From: an uncultured Granulosicoccus sp.
GTDB lineage: Bacteria; Pseudomonadota; Gammaproteobacteria; Granulosicoccales; Granulosicoccaceae
Length of the DNA stretch: 64,000 bases
Direction of reading: 5' to 3'
Assembly (NCBI GenBank): GCA_947499955.1
Contig: CANMQI010000007.1
Span: forward strand, 328,732 to 392,731
The notes below the pieces were generated by a model. It worked only from the letters and a program-made list of their open reading frames with translations, was not told the origin of the DNA and did not search any database. The position numbers and the translations under genes are program-made. Shown here in pieces: positions 1 through 9,590 of the stretch; the first letter of the stretch is position 1; every line of letters begins with the position of its first letter.

Positions 1-1
1 A

Positions 2-688
2 ATTCTGACTCTCGATGTACAGCCAGAACGTGTTCTGACCAATGAGAAGAAGAATCTGATCGTTGATTCCTTCATCAAGTGGCGTATCGAGGATACTGGT
101 GTTTTCTATACCCGCCTGGGTGGTGTCGAGTCTCGCGCCAACAGTCGTCTCACTCAATTCGTTCGTGAGGGGGTCAAGGATGCCTTCGGTCAGCGCACCA
201 TCAAGGAAGTGGTATCGTCCGCTCGGTCCAGCCTGCGTGAAGAGATTCTTGCGTCGGTTGACAGGCAGGCAGAGAACCTGGGTATCAAGATTGTCGATGT
301 ACGAGTGAAGAAAGTGGAATTGCCGGGTGATGTTCGAGAATCCGTATTCCGCAGAATGGAGCAGGATCGGGCCAAGATCGCTCGGGAAATCCGCTCTCAG
401 GGTGAAGAGGAAGCCAAGAAGATTCGGGCGACCGCTGATCGTATCCGTGAGGAATTGCTGGCGGAAGCCTACTCACGAGCTGAGCAGACCCGCGGTTTGG
501 GTGATGCCGAATCGGCAAGGACCTATGCCGAGGCGTACACTCAGGATCCTGATTTCTACAGTCTGTATCGAAGTCTGAGCGCCTATCGCTCAGCGTTCTC
601 CGGTAACGGGGATGTGATGCTGCTGAAGCCGGATTCCGAGTTCTTCAAGTACTTCAACGGGGCCAATCTCGCTCCCAAGCCTGAGTGA
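2..688 (+). CDS. hflC: HflC, SPFH/prohibitin-family regulator of FtsH protease (5' end outside window)
   Basis: The reading frame is already open at base 2 and encodes 228 residues; the N-terminal membrane anchor and the start lie upstream of the window. HflC forms a periplasm-facing cage with HflK around the membrane protease FtsH and tempers its activity. The visible part covers most of the SPFH/band-7 domain (FIKWRIEDT near the left edge), the long charged helix rich in RxxxExxKxIR and the C-terminal YTQDPDFYSLYRSL segment typical of HflC. The next gene is a DUF2065 protein, as in the hflK-hflC-yjeT-purA order of other gammaproteobacteria, so hflK is expected just upstream. Family identity is secure; only the start is missing. 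Confidence 0.95.
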   Translation: MLTLDVQPERVLTNEKKNLIVDSFIKWRIEDTGVFYTRLGGVESRANSRLTQFVREGVKDAFGQRTIKEVVSSARSSLREEILASVDRQAENLGIKIVDVRVKKVELPGDVRESVFRRMEQDRAKIAREIRSQGEEEAKKIRATADRIREELLAEAYSRAEQTRGLGDAESARTYAEAYTQDPDFYSLYRSLSAYRSAFSGNGDVMLLKPDSEFFKYFNGANLAPKPE

Positions 689-693
689 TACCA

Positions 694-745
694 CGGAGGC
701 CTGATGGGCCTCCGCGCTAGCCCCGTCTGCTGTTCAGCGACGGGG
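694..745 (+). terminator. Tandem hairpins after hflC
   Basis: An 8-bp perfect stem (cggaggcc/ggcctccg, 694-714) is followed directly by a second stem (ccccgtc/gacgggg, 721-745, extended by gctg/cagc). The T-run after the second stem is poor (ttctactcttt), so termination may be partial. It separates hflC from the DUF2065 gene. Confidence 0.45.
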
Positions 746-783
746 TTCTACTCTTTCGCCGTGCCCCTCACTCTATCGTAGTC

Positions 784-969
784 ATGCTTGTCGAGATACT
801 CACCGCTATCAGCCTGGTTCTCGTGATTGAGGGTCTATTGCCTTTCATCAATCCTGCTGGATACAAGAACGCAATCCGGGTCATGCTGGAACAACCGGAT
901 AGTCGCATGCGAATTATCGGCTTGTGCAGTATGATTGCGGGCGTCATCCTGCTAACACTTGTGCGCTGA
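784..969 (+). CDS. DUF2065 (YjeT-like) small inner-membrane protein
   Basis: The 61-residue protein has two hydrophobic segments: residues 3-24 (LTAISLVLVIEGLLPFI) and the C-terminal IIGLCSMIAGVILLTLV, joined by a short polar loop containing PAGYKNA and a basic RMR. Size and pattern match DUF2065, whose members sit between hflC and purA in many gammaproteobacteria. The function of the family is unknown; by position it may relate to HflKC/FtsH, but this is inference from synteny only. The gene ends 3 bases before the hisZ start codon, suggesting cotranscription with hisZ. Confidence 0.85.
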   Translation: MLVEILTAISLVLVIEGLLPFINPAGYKNAIRVMLEQPDSRMRIIGLCSMIAGVILLTLVR

Positions 970-972
970 GCT

Positions 973-2193
973 TTGAAAACCGCAAACGATCCGCGTACCG
1001 AACGCTGGCTGCTGCCCGATGGTGTCAATGAACTGATGCCAGAAGATGCCTGGCGCGTAGAAACCCTGCGCCGGCAGATCATGGACAACAACTATCGCTG
1101 GGGCTACGAACTGGTGATGCCGCCACTCATCGAGTACCTCGACAGTCTACTGACTGGTACAGGGGAGACTCTCGGGCTGCAGACGTTCACGTTCATCGAC
1201 CAACACAACGGCCGCTCGCTGGGTGTACGTGCTGATATGACGCCGCAGGTTGCGCGTATCGATGCGCATGCCATGCGCAATGACCAGCCAAACCGCCTGT
1301 TCTATCTTGGTAGCGTACTGCGTGCGCGCACCGATGGTGCGGGCGGGAGTCGTACTCCGTTGCAGTTTGGTGCCGAGTTGTTCGGACATGCTGGGCCCTC
1401 AAGCGATGCTGAAATCATTCAGTTGATGCTGAACAATGTGCTGCTCTCTGGTGTACAGCCTGAAGAACTGCTGCTGGACGTGGGCCATGTCGGTGTCTTT
1501 CGAGGATTGATTCAGGATACTGGTCTGGACGCGGAACTCTCGGAGGCGCTGTTTCAAGCCTTGCTGCGGGGATCCTTGCCGGAAATGCAGGAGCTGCTGA
1601 AGGCTGCCAGTGTGTCGTCGCAGGTCAGTCAGTATTTTCAGGAGTTGGCAGGTCTGGCGGGGGAGAGTTCAGTGGTGCTGGACAGTGCACGACAGAGCCT
1701 CGCTGGTGCGGGTACAGCAGTACAGGAAGCGCTCGACAATCTGCAAGCCGTGATCGATGCCGTCAAGGTGGTTTATCCTGAACTTGAATTGCACGTGGAT
1801 CTGGCCGAGCTGCGCGGTTATCGGTACCATACCGGTATCGTTTTCACCCTCTACGATGAATCGGGTTCCGAGCTTGCTCGCGGCGGGCGCTATGACGCCA
1901 TTGGTGAGTCCTTCGGTCGTGCCAGACCTGCTACCGGATTCAGTGGTGATCTGGTCAGTCTGGCACTGGCCCGACACGCCAAAGGTACTGAAATGGCGCC
2001 GGCAGATGAAGGTATCTGGGTGGAATCCGCCATTGATCATGAATTGTGGACGAGAATATGTCAGTTGAGGCAGTCGGGAGAGCGAGTGGTAACAGCACTG
2101 GCGAATACCTCCATGAGTGCCGCAGACTGTCAGTGTGATCGCATGCTTGTCTATCGCGACGGCGCCTGGCAGATTGATGCCGTAGCCTCGTGA
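973..2193 (+). CDS. hisZ: ATP phosphoribosyltransferase regulatory subunit HisZ
   Basis: HisZ is a catalytically inactive paralogue of histidyl-tRNA synthetase. It forms a hetero-octamer with short-form HisG, which needs it for the first step of histidine synthesis and for feedback control by histidine. The 406-residue product has the class II synthetase-like core: WLLPDGVNELMP at the N-terminus, RADMTPQVARI (motif 2 region), LFYLGSVLRA and ARGGRYDAIGESFGRARPATG near residues 295-320. The start is TTG at 973, 3 bases after the DUF2065 stop. Placement before purA rather than in a his operon is usual in gammaproteobacteria. Its presence predicts a short-form HisG elsewhere in the genome. Confidence 0.93.
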   Translation: MKTANDPRTERWLLPDGVNELMPEDAWRVETLRRQIMDNNYRWGYELVMPPLIEYLDSLLTGTGETLGLQTFTFIDQHNGRSLGVRADMTPQVARIDAHAMRNDQPNRLFYLGSVLRARTDGAGGSRTPLQFGAELFGHAGPSSDAEIIQLMLNNVLLSGVQPEELLLDVGHVGVFRGLIQDTGLDAELSEALFQALLRGSLPEMQELLKAASVSSQVSQYFQELAGLAGESSVVLDSARQSLAGAGTAVQEALDNLQAVIDAVKVVYPELELHVDLAELRGYRYHTGIVFTLYDESGSELARGGRYDAIGESFGRARPATGFSGDLVSLALARHAKGTEMAPADEGIWVESAIDHELWTRICQLRQSGERVVTALANTSMSAADCQCDRMLVYRDGAWQIDAVAS

Positions 2194-2198
2194 TTCAG

Positions 2199-2246
2199 GT
2201 TGCCTTGACGATACGGTCGTGGGACGTATCGACATGTTCAGGCAAC
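2199..2246 (+). terminator. Nested inverted repeat between hisZ and purA
   Basis: Two nested 7-bp perfect arms are present: gttgcct/aggcaac (2199-2205 with 2240-2246) and cgatacg/cgtatcg (2209-2215 with 2225-2231), followed by acggtttta. It could be an attenuating terminator for hisZ or a structured purA leader; the T-run is short. Confidence 0.35.
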
Positions 2247-2294
2247 ACGGTTTTATCATCAACCCCATCAGTCAATAGAAATTCGAGACAGTAA

Positions 2295-3605
<1,311 letters not shown>

Positions 3606-3629
3606 TCCGTGCTGCTCGCTGACCTTCTG

Positions 3630-3657
3630 CTGGCAGCGCTTGTAAAAGTGCTGCCAG
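3630..3657. terminator. 12-bp stem, GTAA-loop hairpin after purA
   Basis: The arms ctggcagcgctt and aagtgctgccag pair over 12 bp with one G-T wobble around a GTAA tetraloop. A second copy of the 3' arm (aagtgctgccaga) follows at about 3669-3681 and leads into aaaaagggg. It lies between convergent purA and the membrane-protein gene, so it can serve both strands. Confidence 0.5.
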
Positions 3658-3757
3658 ACTTGCAAAGTGCTGCCAGAAAAAGGGGTCAGGCCTTGCGTCT
3701 GGCTGTAGGCGTCAGCCAACTACAAGTGCGCGTGCCTGGCCCGGCTCCACTCTCTCC

Positions 3758-4759
3758 TCAAGCCTCTTCGGTCTCTGTTCTGGTGCCGGTCTGCATGGTA
3801 GACAGCGCATTGTCGAGCTGACGTTTGACCTTGTCGAAATCCTTTTCCAGGCGCTGCCTTTCGGCTCTTTCACGACGTGCGATCTTTTCTGCAATTCGCT
3901 GACCGTGACGGGCATGGCGCATCACTGAAATAGCGTCCTTGACCACCACTCGGGTTCTTTCGTGAGCCTGCTTTTCGGCGTCGATGACCGCTTTTTGCGC
4001 GATCACCAGCTTCTGCAGTTTCATCTTGTCAGAGCGCAACCTGACAACCATCTCGGCCAGCTCGGTGCTGCTTCTGGCTGGAAGATTCTCGCGAGAATAA
4101 TCCTGAATGGCGGGTTCTTCCAGAATTCCCTCTCGGGCTATGGCAATGGCCTTTTCAAGAGGATTGTAGAGATCACCCGCAGACTCGCCGGGCTCGGACG
4201 AGTATTGTTCGTTGCCGATATCGTGGAAGTCGACCAGGTCGTCAAGAGTCTCCAGTTGCTCTCCAACGCTGAGTGTCTGGTCGAGTGCTGACCCTTCAGT
4301 ATTGCCTTCCTGGCTATGCAGGCTGGTCGCGACAGCCTTGGTGCTGGGTGAGGGCATGCTGCCGGGACGTACGGCCGCGTCGTCGGTGTCTGCCGCAATA
4401 TTCTGTTGCTCTGTCGTGGAGCTCTCTTCGCTGGCACTGTCTTTGGTTGTGGAGGGCTTGTTGCTGCCTGCCGTCAGATGAATGATCAGTGTATAGAGGG
4501 CAAACGGAATCAGCAGCGCTGCCGAGATCACCCAGCCTTGAGCCAGTGAGGGCAGCTCGGGTAGTGGCCAGGCGATGGTGATTGCGGTTGCCAGAAACAG
4601 AATGACAGCGAAGGCGCGGAAGAACAACACGCGGCTGCGCAGGCGTCGTTGATAGCGTCGGGATCTGTACTGGTGATTGCCTCTGGTGGAGACGAGTGAC
4701 CCCTGCAGCAGGATCACGATAGCCAGCGCCGGTAGCAAGTACAACGCAGAAAACGTCAT
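3758..4759 (-). CDS. Membrane protein with three TM segments and C-terminal coiled coil (unknown function)
   Basis: I do not recognise a named family. From the ATG at 4759 the protein has 333 residues. Hydrophobic segments lie at about 3-20 (LYLLPALAIVILLQG), 38-58 (FFRAFAVILFLATAITIAW) and 68-88 (VISAALLIPFALYTLIIHL). An acidic low-complexity linker with many S, T, E and D follows, and then a long charged helix (about 215-325) rich in K, R, E and Q that looks like a coiled coil. The topology suggests an inner-membrane anchor with a cytoplasmic rod. The ATG at 4759 is preferred over the longer frame (to 4867) because it places the first TM at the N-terminus and has aaggg upstream. It converges on purA and follows the tRNA-Leu. 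Confidence 0.7.
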   Translation of the reverse strand: MTFSALYLLPALAIVILLQGSLVSTRGNHQYRSRRYQRRLRSRVLFFRAFAVILFLATAITIAWPLPELPSLAQGWVISAALLIPFALYTLIIHLTAGSNKPSTTKDSASEESSTTEQQNIAADTDDAAVRPGSMPSPSTKAVATSLHSQEGNTEGSALDQTLSVGEQLETLDDLVDFHDIGNEQYSSEPGESAGDLYNPLEKAIAIAREGILEEPAIQDYSRENLPARSSTELAEMVVRLRSDKMKLQKLVIAQKAVIDAEKQAHERTRVVVKDAISVMRHARHGQRIAEKIARRERAERQRLEKDFDKVKRQLDNALSTMQTGTRTETEEA

Positions 4760-4956
4760 GTTTCGGATACCCTTGTTCTGCAACGGATGGTGGCATACGC
4801 CCCCCGAGAGAACTATCTGCAATATGCGGCCCCCAGACAACCATGCAGCAAATGGATCGACTGGCAATGATCCGAGTGTTACATCTGTGGGTGTAGGGCT
4901 GCGATTGTAGCGCTTGAAGCCATCAAGGTGTAGGGATTGAGACCTTTAAGGTCTTG

Positions 4957-5001
4957 ATCAGACTATGTAAGTGTCTGATATACGCTCTATACTCAAGAGC
5001 G
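4957..5001 (-). terminator. Two hairpins downstream of tRNA-Leu
   Basis: On the minus strand, just after the tRNA 3' end, there is a 6-bp stem cgctct/agagcg (4983-5001) followed by tatat, then a second stem atcagac/gtctgat (4957-4979). Together they are the likely transcription end or 3'-processing region of the tRNA transcript. Confidence 0.45.
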
Positions 5002-5087
5002 TGGTGCCGAGAAGAGGACTTGAACCTCCACATCCAAAGGATACATGCACCTGAAGCATGCGCGTCTACCAATTCCGCCACCTCGGC
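5002..5087 (-). tRNA. tRNA-Leu (anticodon CAG)
   Basis: The minus strand reads as a complete class II tRNA of 86 nt with encoded CCA. The acceptor 5' strand is GCCGAGG and pairs with TCTCGGC, followed by discriminator A and CCA. The D arm has GGAATTGGTAGACGC, and the anticodon stem CATGC/GCATG encloses the loop TTCAGGT, giving CAG. A short variable arm precedes the T arm GAGGTTCAAGTCCTC. It decodes CUG, the commonest leucine codon in GC-rich genomes. It has its own promoter at 5124-5152 and lies divergently before rnr. Confidence 0.96.
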
Positions 5088-5123
5088 CCGAAGTGTCGCC
5101 CAACTCGTCGTTGGGAAGCGCGT

Positions 5124-5152
5124 AATGTACACAAGCTTTTTTCTTTAGTCAA
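5124..5152 (-). promoter_or_regulatory. Sigma70 promoter of tRNA-Leu with GC-rich discriminator
   Basis: On the minus strand a TTGACT -35 (5152-5147) and a TACATT -10 (5129-5124) are separated by exactly 17 bp, the spacer being very A-rich. The bases after the -10 are acgcgc, a GC-rich discriminator of the kind linked to stringent control of stable RNA. The roughly 30-nt 5' leader contains a cccaac/gttggg hairpin (5099-5115) ahead of the mature tRNA end. Confidence 0.65.
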
Positions 5153-5242
5153 CAACTTCTGCAAAACAATTACAGTTGATGCCCACTTGAACGTTGCGCT
5201 TTGGCGTACCCTTGAACACATCATGAATTTATATCGAGCATA

Positions 5243-8200
5243 ATGAGTACAAAAAAACGCGGTAGATCAAGGTCTGACAACGATCCACACCGTTCGCGCG
5301 AACAGTCTCGCTACGATTCTCCGATAGCGAGTCGCGAATTCATCACAACTGTCTTGAAGGAAGAGAAAGGCCCGATCGATTACGAGACGCTGGCTGAAAA
5401 GTTGTCTCTGACAGGAAATGCCGATGCCATGGAGGCATTGCGCCGCCGAGTCGGTGCCATGCTGCGCGACGGTCAGCTGATACAGAACCGCAAGCGCGGT
5501 CTGGTGCCAGTGGATACCGAGGCACTGATCGCCGGTCGTATCAGTGCGCATCCCGATGGCTTCGGTTTTGTCATTACTGATGATGATGACAAGGACGTAT
5601 ATCTGAACGGCAAACAGATGCGTCAGGTGCTGCACGGCGACCGCGTAGTGGTCTGTGTCACCGGAATCGATCAGCGTGGACGACGTGAGGGACGCATCGT
5701 CGAGGTCGTCGAGCGTGCCAACAAGACGCTGGTGGGCCGCCTGTCCATAGATCGCGGCACGGTTGTCGTGTCACCAGACAACAAGCGTATTCATCAGGAC
5801 CTGCTTATTGCAGCTGGTGAGTTGTCCGATGCCGTGAATGGCGACATGGTGGTCGCTGAAATCATCGAGCAACCGACAAGACGTCACCAGCCGGTTGGTC
5901 GAGTGGTTGAGGTACTGGGGCAACATCTGCGCCCGGGTATGGAAATAGACGTCGCATTGCACAGTCATGGTATTCCAACCGAATGGCCGGATGCCGTGGT
6001 CGAACAAGCCTCTGCTTTCTCCACGACCGTCAATGAGCATGCGGCGAGTAACCGCAAGGATGTTCGCAGCCTGTCACTGATTACCATTGATGGTGCCGAT
6101 GCGCGAGATTTTGATGATGCGGTCTGGTGCGAGAAGCTGGACAGTGGCTGGCGTCTGATCGTGGCCATCGCCGATGTGGCGCACTATGTCGATCCGGGCT
6201 CACCGCTCGACCAGGAAGCCATCGATCGGGGGACGTCTGTCTATTTCCCCGGTCGTGTTGTGCCGATGCTGCCTGAAGTGCTCTCCAACGGCCTGTGCTC
6301 TCTGAACCCGGAAGTAGACAGGCTGTGCATGTTGTGCGAATTGACTCTGGACGACGACGCCGTCGTGAAGAGAACACGGTTTCACAATGGCATCATGCGC
6401 TCGCATGCAAGGCTGACATACGATCAGGTCAGCGAGATGCTGACCGAGCCGTCTTCGCCCCTGCGCAAGCAGCACGAGTCATTGGTGCCGATGATCGAAG
6501 AGTTGCACAATCTCTACAAGGCGCTGGCACGGAAGCGCAAGAAACGCGGAGCCATCGAATTCGATTCCAATGAGACGCATATCATTTTCGATGAGAACAA
6601 GAAGATCAAGGAAATCGTGCCCATCGAGCGAAACGATGCGCACAAGCTGATCGAAGAATGCATGATCCTGGCGAACATCGAGGCCGCAGCGTTTCTCGAA
6701 AAGCACGAGATCCCGGCCTTGTATCGTGTGCATGCAGGTCCCAAGGCTGAACGTCTGGTCGATCTGCGAGCCTTCCTGGCGCTACGGGGTCTGACACTGG
6801 GAGGAGGCGAATCGCCTACCGCTCTGGATTACGCAGCTCTGGCCGAAGACATCAAGGATCTGCCCGATCGTAGTGTCATCCAGACCGTGATGCTCAGGTC
6901 AATGCAGCAGGCGGTATACCAACCGATGAATGAAGGTCATTTCGGTCTGGCGCTGGAGCAGTATGCGCATTTCACGTCACCGATACGGCGCTACCCGGAT
7001 CTGCTGGTTCATCGAGCCATCAAGCATCTTGTCTCTCGCCGCAAGGTGAGCGATTATCGCTATTCGAAAGAGGCCATGCAGGCGCTGGGCGAAAGTTGTT
7101 CATTGACAGAACGACGCGCCGAAGAAGCTTCTCGAGAAGTGGTGTCCTGGCTCAAGTGCGAGTACATGCAGGAGCATGTCGGTAGTGAGTTCAAGGGCGT
7201 GATCTCGGCTGTGACATCGTTCGGTCTGTTCGTCGAGCTGACGGGGATTCATGTCGAAGGATTGGTGCATATCACCAATCTGTCGCGCGATTACTATCGG
7301 TTCGATCAGGCCGCTCAGGCCTTGACGGGTGAGCGAACGGGCAGACAGTATCATTTGGGTGATACCATCGTTGTGCGTGTCGCTGCGGTGAACCTGGAAG
7401 ATCGCAAGATCGATTTCAACGAAGTCGAGCACCAGTCATCCAGAGGCAAGGCTGCCAGAACTGCCGCGCCAGCCAGGGTGGCCGCAGAGGCTGTTGCCGC
7501 GCCGACCGAGCACGCCGCAGATGATCTGCAACCGAAGAAGGTCAAGTCGGCTGAGCAGCGTCGCAAGGAGAAGCGTCGTCGCAAGCAGAAGCGCCGTGAC
7601 GCAAGGCGCAAGGAGCAACGTGCAGCAGACAGACTGGCCGCTCAGGGTCAGGGCAGCGCAGATTCGGCCATATCGGCTCAGCAGCCAGTCTCCGCGGGCA
7701 AGGCTTCGGTGGTCGATCCGGTGATCACCAATACTACCGGTACTCTGCAAGACAGGCCGAATCAGAAGGTAGCCGTACCGTCGCAGGAGAAGGTGTCGGA
7801 TCAACAGGTTGTGACCCCGGTTGAGGCATCGCCTGTCTCCGAGTCCGTGACGCCTGCAGAGCAGGCTGTCGAGCAAAAGGTTGTTGCCGGGAAGACCGTA
7901 GCGAAGAGAGCTGCAACCAGAAAGGCCGCATCGAAGAAGTCGGTTGCGAAGAAGGCTGTATCGAAGAAGGCTGTATCGAAGAAGGCTGTATCGAAGAAAG
8001 CGGCTGGCAAGAAGGCGCTCACCAACAGTGCTGTATCGAAAAAGGCGGCAACGGAAAAGCCTGTTGCGGAAGCAGTCGTGGCCAAGAAGGCAGCTGCGAA
8101 AAAAGCGGTAGCGAAAAAAGCCGTAAGCAAGACGGTATCGAAAAAGGCGGTATCGAAGAAAGCCGTAAGCAAGGCGGCAGTATCGAAAAAGGCCGTCGCC

Positions 8201-8770
8201 AGGAAAACGGTAGCCAAGGCAGCGGCATCGAAGAAGGTGGCCGCCAAGAAGATCGCATCGAAGGCGGTCGTGTCGAAGAAGGCCGTATCGTCAGTCGCTG
8301 TTGCGAAAAAAGCGGCGTCGAAGAAGGCGGTGGCCAAGAAGGCAGTGGCGAAAAAGTCGGTGTCGAAGAAAGCAGTCGCAAAACAGGCAGTGTCGAAGAA
8401 GGCCGTTGTCAACCAGCCGGTGTCGAAGAAAGCGATAGCGAAGAAGGCGGTCGGCAAGAAGGCTGTCTCGAAGAAGGCGATCGCGAAAAAAGCCACGAGC
8501 AAAGCCACTAGCAAAGCGCCATTATCGAAGAAAGCGGTGGCCAAGAAGGCCGTTGCGAAAAAGGCGGTGGCCAAAAAGGCCGTATCGAAAAAAGCGGTCG
8601 CCCGAAAGGCAACGTCGAAAACAGCCGCCGCCAGCAAGGCTGTGGTGAAAAAGGCGGCTGCAGGCAAGGTCGCGGCCAAGAAGGCTGTCGCAAAGAAAAG
8701 TGCCGTGAGCAAGAAGTCGGCATCTCGCAGCAAGGCGTCGGTGAAGAAGAAGGCCGGAGACGCCTCCTGA
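5243..8770 (+). CDS. rnr: Ribonuclease R with very long Lys/Ala repeat C-terminal tail
   Basis: RNase R is a processive 3'-5' exoribonuclease that degrades structured RNA and helps in rRNA quality control and trans-translation. The protein has 1175 residues, against about 813 in E. coli. Domains in order: N-terminal helix-turn-helix-like segment (30-90), cold-shock domains (about 90-240), RNB catalytic domain with the acidic set D283, D289, D291 and D292 (DGADARDFDDA), and an S1 domain at about 648-728. A basic QRRKEKRRRKQKRRDARRK stretch follows, as in E. coli. After a roughly 80-residue linker comes an extra segment of about 290 residues built of (A/S)KKAV-like pentapeptides (about 883-1175). 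The ATG at 5243 overlaps no neighbour; rlmB starts 16 bases after the stop, the usual rnr-rlmB order. The core assignment is certain; the role of the tail is unknown. Confidence 0.96.
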   Translation: MSTKKRGRSRSDNDPHRSREQSRYDSPIASREFITTVLKEEKGPIDYETLAEKLSLTGNADAMEALRRRVGAMLRDGQLIQNRKRGLVPVDTEALIAGRISAHPDGFGFVITDDDDKDVYLNGKQMRQVLHGDRVVVCVTGIDQRGRREGRIVEVVERANKTLVGRLSIDRGTVVVSPDNKRIHQDLLIAAGELSDAVNGDMVVAEIIEQPTRRHQPVGRVVEVLGQHLRPGMEIDVALHSHGIPTEWPDAVVEQASAFSTTVNEHAASNRKDVRSLSLITIDGADARDFDDAVWCEKLDSGWRLIVAIADVAHYVDPGSPLDQEAIDRGTSVYFPGRVVPMLPEVLSNGLCSLNPEVDRLCMLCELTLDDDAVVKRTRFHNGIMRSHARLTYDQVSEMLTEPSSPLRKQHESLVPMIEELHNLYKALARKRKKRGAIEFDSNETHIIFDENKKIKEIVPIERNDAHKLIEECMILANIEAAAFLEKHEIPALYRVHAGPKAERLVDLRAFLALRGLTLGGGESPTALDYAALAEDIKDLPDRSVIQTVMLRSMQQAVYQPMNEGHFGLALEQYAHFTSPIRRYPDLLVHRAIKHLVSRRKVSDYRYSKEAMQALGESCSLTERRAEEASREVVSWLKCEYMQEHVGSEFKGVISAVTSFGLFVELTGIHVEGLVHITNLSRDYYRFDQAAQALTGERTGRQYHLGDTIVVRVAAVNLEDRKIDFNEVEHQSSRGKAARTAAPARVAAEAVAAPTEHAADDLQPKKVKSAEQRRKEKRRRKQKRRDARRKEQRAADRLAAQGQGSADSAISAQQPVSAGKASVVDPVITNTTGTLQDRPNQKVAVPSQEKVSDQQVVTPVEASPVSESVTPAEQAVEQKVVAGKTVAKRAATRKAASKKSVAKKAVSKKAVSKKAVSKKAAGKKALTNSAVSKKAATEKPVAEAVVAKKAAAKKAVAKKAVSKTVSKKAVSKKAVSKAAVSKKAVARKTVAKAAASKKVAAKKIASKAVVSKKAVSSVAVAKKAASKKAVAKKAVAKKSVSKKAVAKQAVSKKAVVNQPVSKKAIAKKAVGKKAVSKKAIAKKATSKATSKAPLSKKAVAKKAVAKKAVAKKAVSKKAVARKATSKTAAASKAVVKKAAAGKVAAKKAVAKKSAVSKKSASRSKASVKKKAGDAS
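7889..8758 (+). repeat. Degenerate 15-bp coding repeats (KKA pentapeptides) in the rnr tail
   Basis: The DNA consists of many imperfect copies of a 15-bp unit such as tcgaagaaggctgta, encoding SKKAV or AKKAV variants. Three nearly identical units sit at about 7956-8000, and divergence is higher elsewhere. The pattern indicates growth by tandem duplication followed by drift, with the basic, alanine-rich composition kept. Confidence 0.9.
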
Positions 8771-8786
8771 TGGCTTTTCCTGACTC

Positions 8787-9539
8787 ATGACACATCAGTA
8801 CGTTGGCGGCCTGCATAGCGTCAAGGCCGCCCTGAAGAGCTCGGCGGGGGAGATCGATTGCCTTTTCGTACAGAAAGGGCGCCGAGACACCCGTCTGCGT
8901 GATCTGCAAGTGCTGGCAGGCAAACACGCCATCGAAGTTCAGGAGGTCAATCGGGCGATGCTCAACGACCTGGTGGCCGACGTGCAGCACCAGGGGGTCG
9001 TTGCCAGGCTGAAAGGCAGTTCTGCCGGGGTTCGCCGGGATCTGAGCGAATTCGTGCAGCAGCTTTTGTTCGAAAAGCGAGACACCAGTCTGTTGCTGCT
9101 GGTGCTGGATGAAGTGCAGGATCCACATAATCTGGGTGCCTGCTTGCGTAGTGCTGATGCAGCCGGGGTTGATGCTGTGGTGGTTCCTGCCGATAACAGT
9201 GTCGGCCTGACTCCTGTGGTGCGTAAAGTTGCCTCGGGAGCTGCCGAAGAAGTACCTTTGTTCCAGGTCAGCAATCTTCAGCGAGCGTTGAGTGAGTTGC
9301 AGGACCTGGGGGTCTGGGTCTATGGGGCGGCCGGGGAGGCTACCGAAAGCCTTTTTGACCTCGACCTGACCGGTCATGTGGCACTGGTCATGGGGGCAGA
9401 GGGTCGCGGAATGCGTCGTTTGACGCGTGAGCGTTGTGATCAGCTGTTCCATTTGCCGATGAAGGGCACGGTCAGCAGTCTGAATGTGTCCGTGGCCGCT
9501 GGCATAAGCCTCTTTGAAGTCGTTCGGCAACGGGGTTGA
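8787..9539 (+). CDS. rlmB: 23S rRNA (guanosine-2251-2'-O)-methyltransferase RlmB
   Basis: RlmB is a SPOUT-class (SpoU/TrmH) enzyme that methylates the 2'-hydroxyl of G2251 in the 23S rRNA P loop using S-adenosylmethionine. The 250-residue protein has the N-terminal L30e-like substrate-binding part (YVGGLHSVKAAL, residues 5-16) and the C-terminal knot with all three SPOUT motifs: DEVQDPHNLGACLRSADA (about 108-125), ALVMGAEGRGMRRL (about 197-210) and LPMKGTVSSLNVSVAAGI (about 224-241). It follows rnr by 16 bases, an arrangement conserved in gammaproteobacteria that links two RNA-metabolism functions. Confidence 0.96.
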   Translation: MTHQYVGGLHSVKAALKSSAGEIDCLFVQKGRRDTRLRDLQVLAGKHAIEVQEVNRAMLNDLVADVQHQGVVARLKGSSAGVRRDLSEFVQQLLFEKRDTSLLLLVLDEVQDPHNLGACLRSADAAGVDAVVVPADNSVGLTPVVRKVASGAAEEVPLFQVSNLQRALSELQDLGVWVYGAAGEATESLFDLDLTGHVALVMGAEGRGMRRLTRERCDQLFHLPMKGTVSSLNVSVAAGISLFEVVRQRG

Positions 9540-9555
9540 TCCGGAACCCGAGTAG

Positions 9556-9584
9556 TTGTCACAGTTTGAAAAACAAGTTATAGT
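9556..9584 (+). promoter_or_regulatory. Strong sigma70 promoter upstream of rpsF
   Basis: TTGTCA (9556-9561) and TATAGT (9579-9584) are separated by exactly 17 bp, close to the sigma70 consensus, in the gap after rlmB. The predicted transcription start near 9591 would leave an 85-nt leader before the S6 start codon. Confidence 0.7.
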
Positions 9585-9590
9585 TGAAAG

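Noticed and set aside
1669..2268. 199-residue minus-strand frame over hisZ
   Set aside because: It is antisense of a certain gene, with no recognisable motif.
7801..8733. Long minus-strand open frame of 310 residues rich in Phe/Ala/Leu
   Set aside because: It is the antisense of the Lys/Ala repeat tail of rnr: KKA codons read as hydrophobic residues on the other strand. No ribosome binding site or family match.
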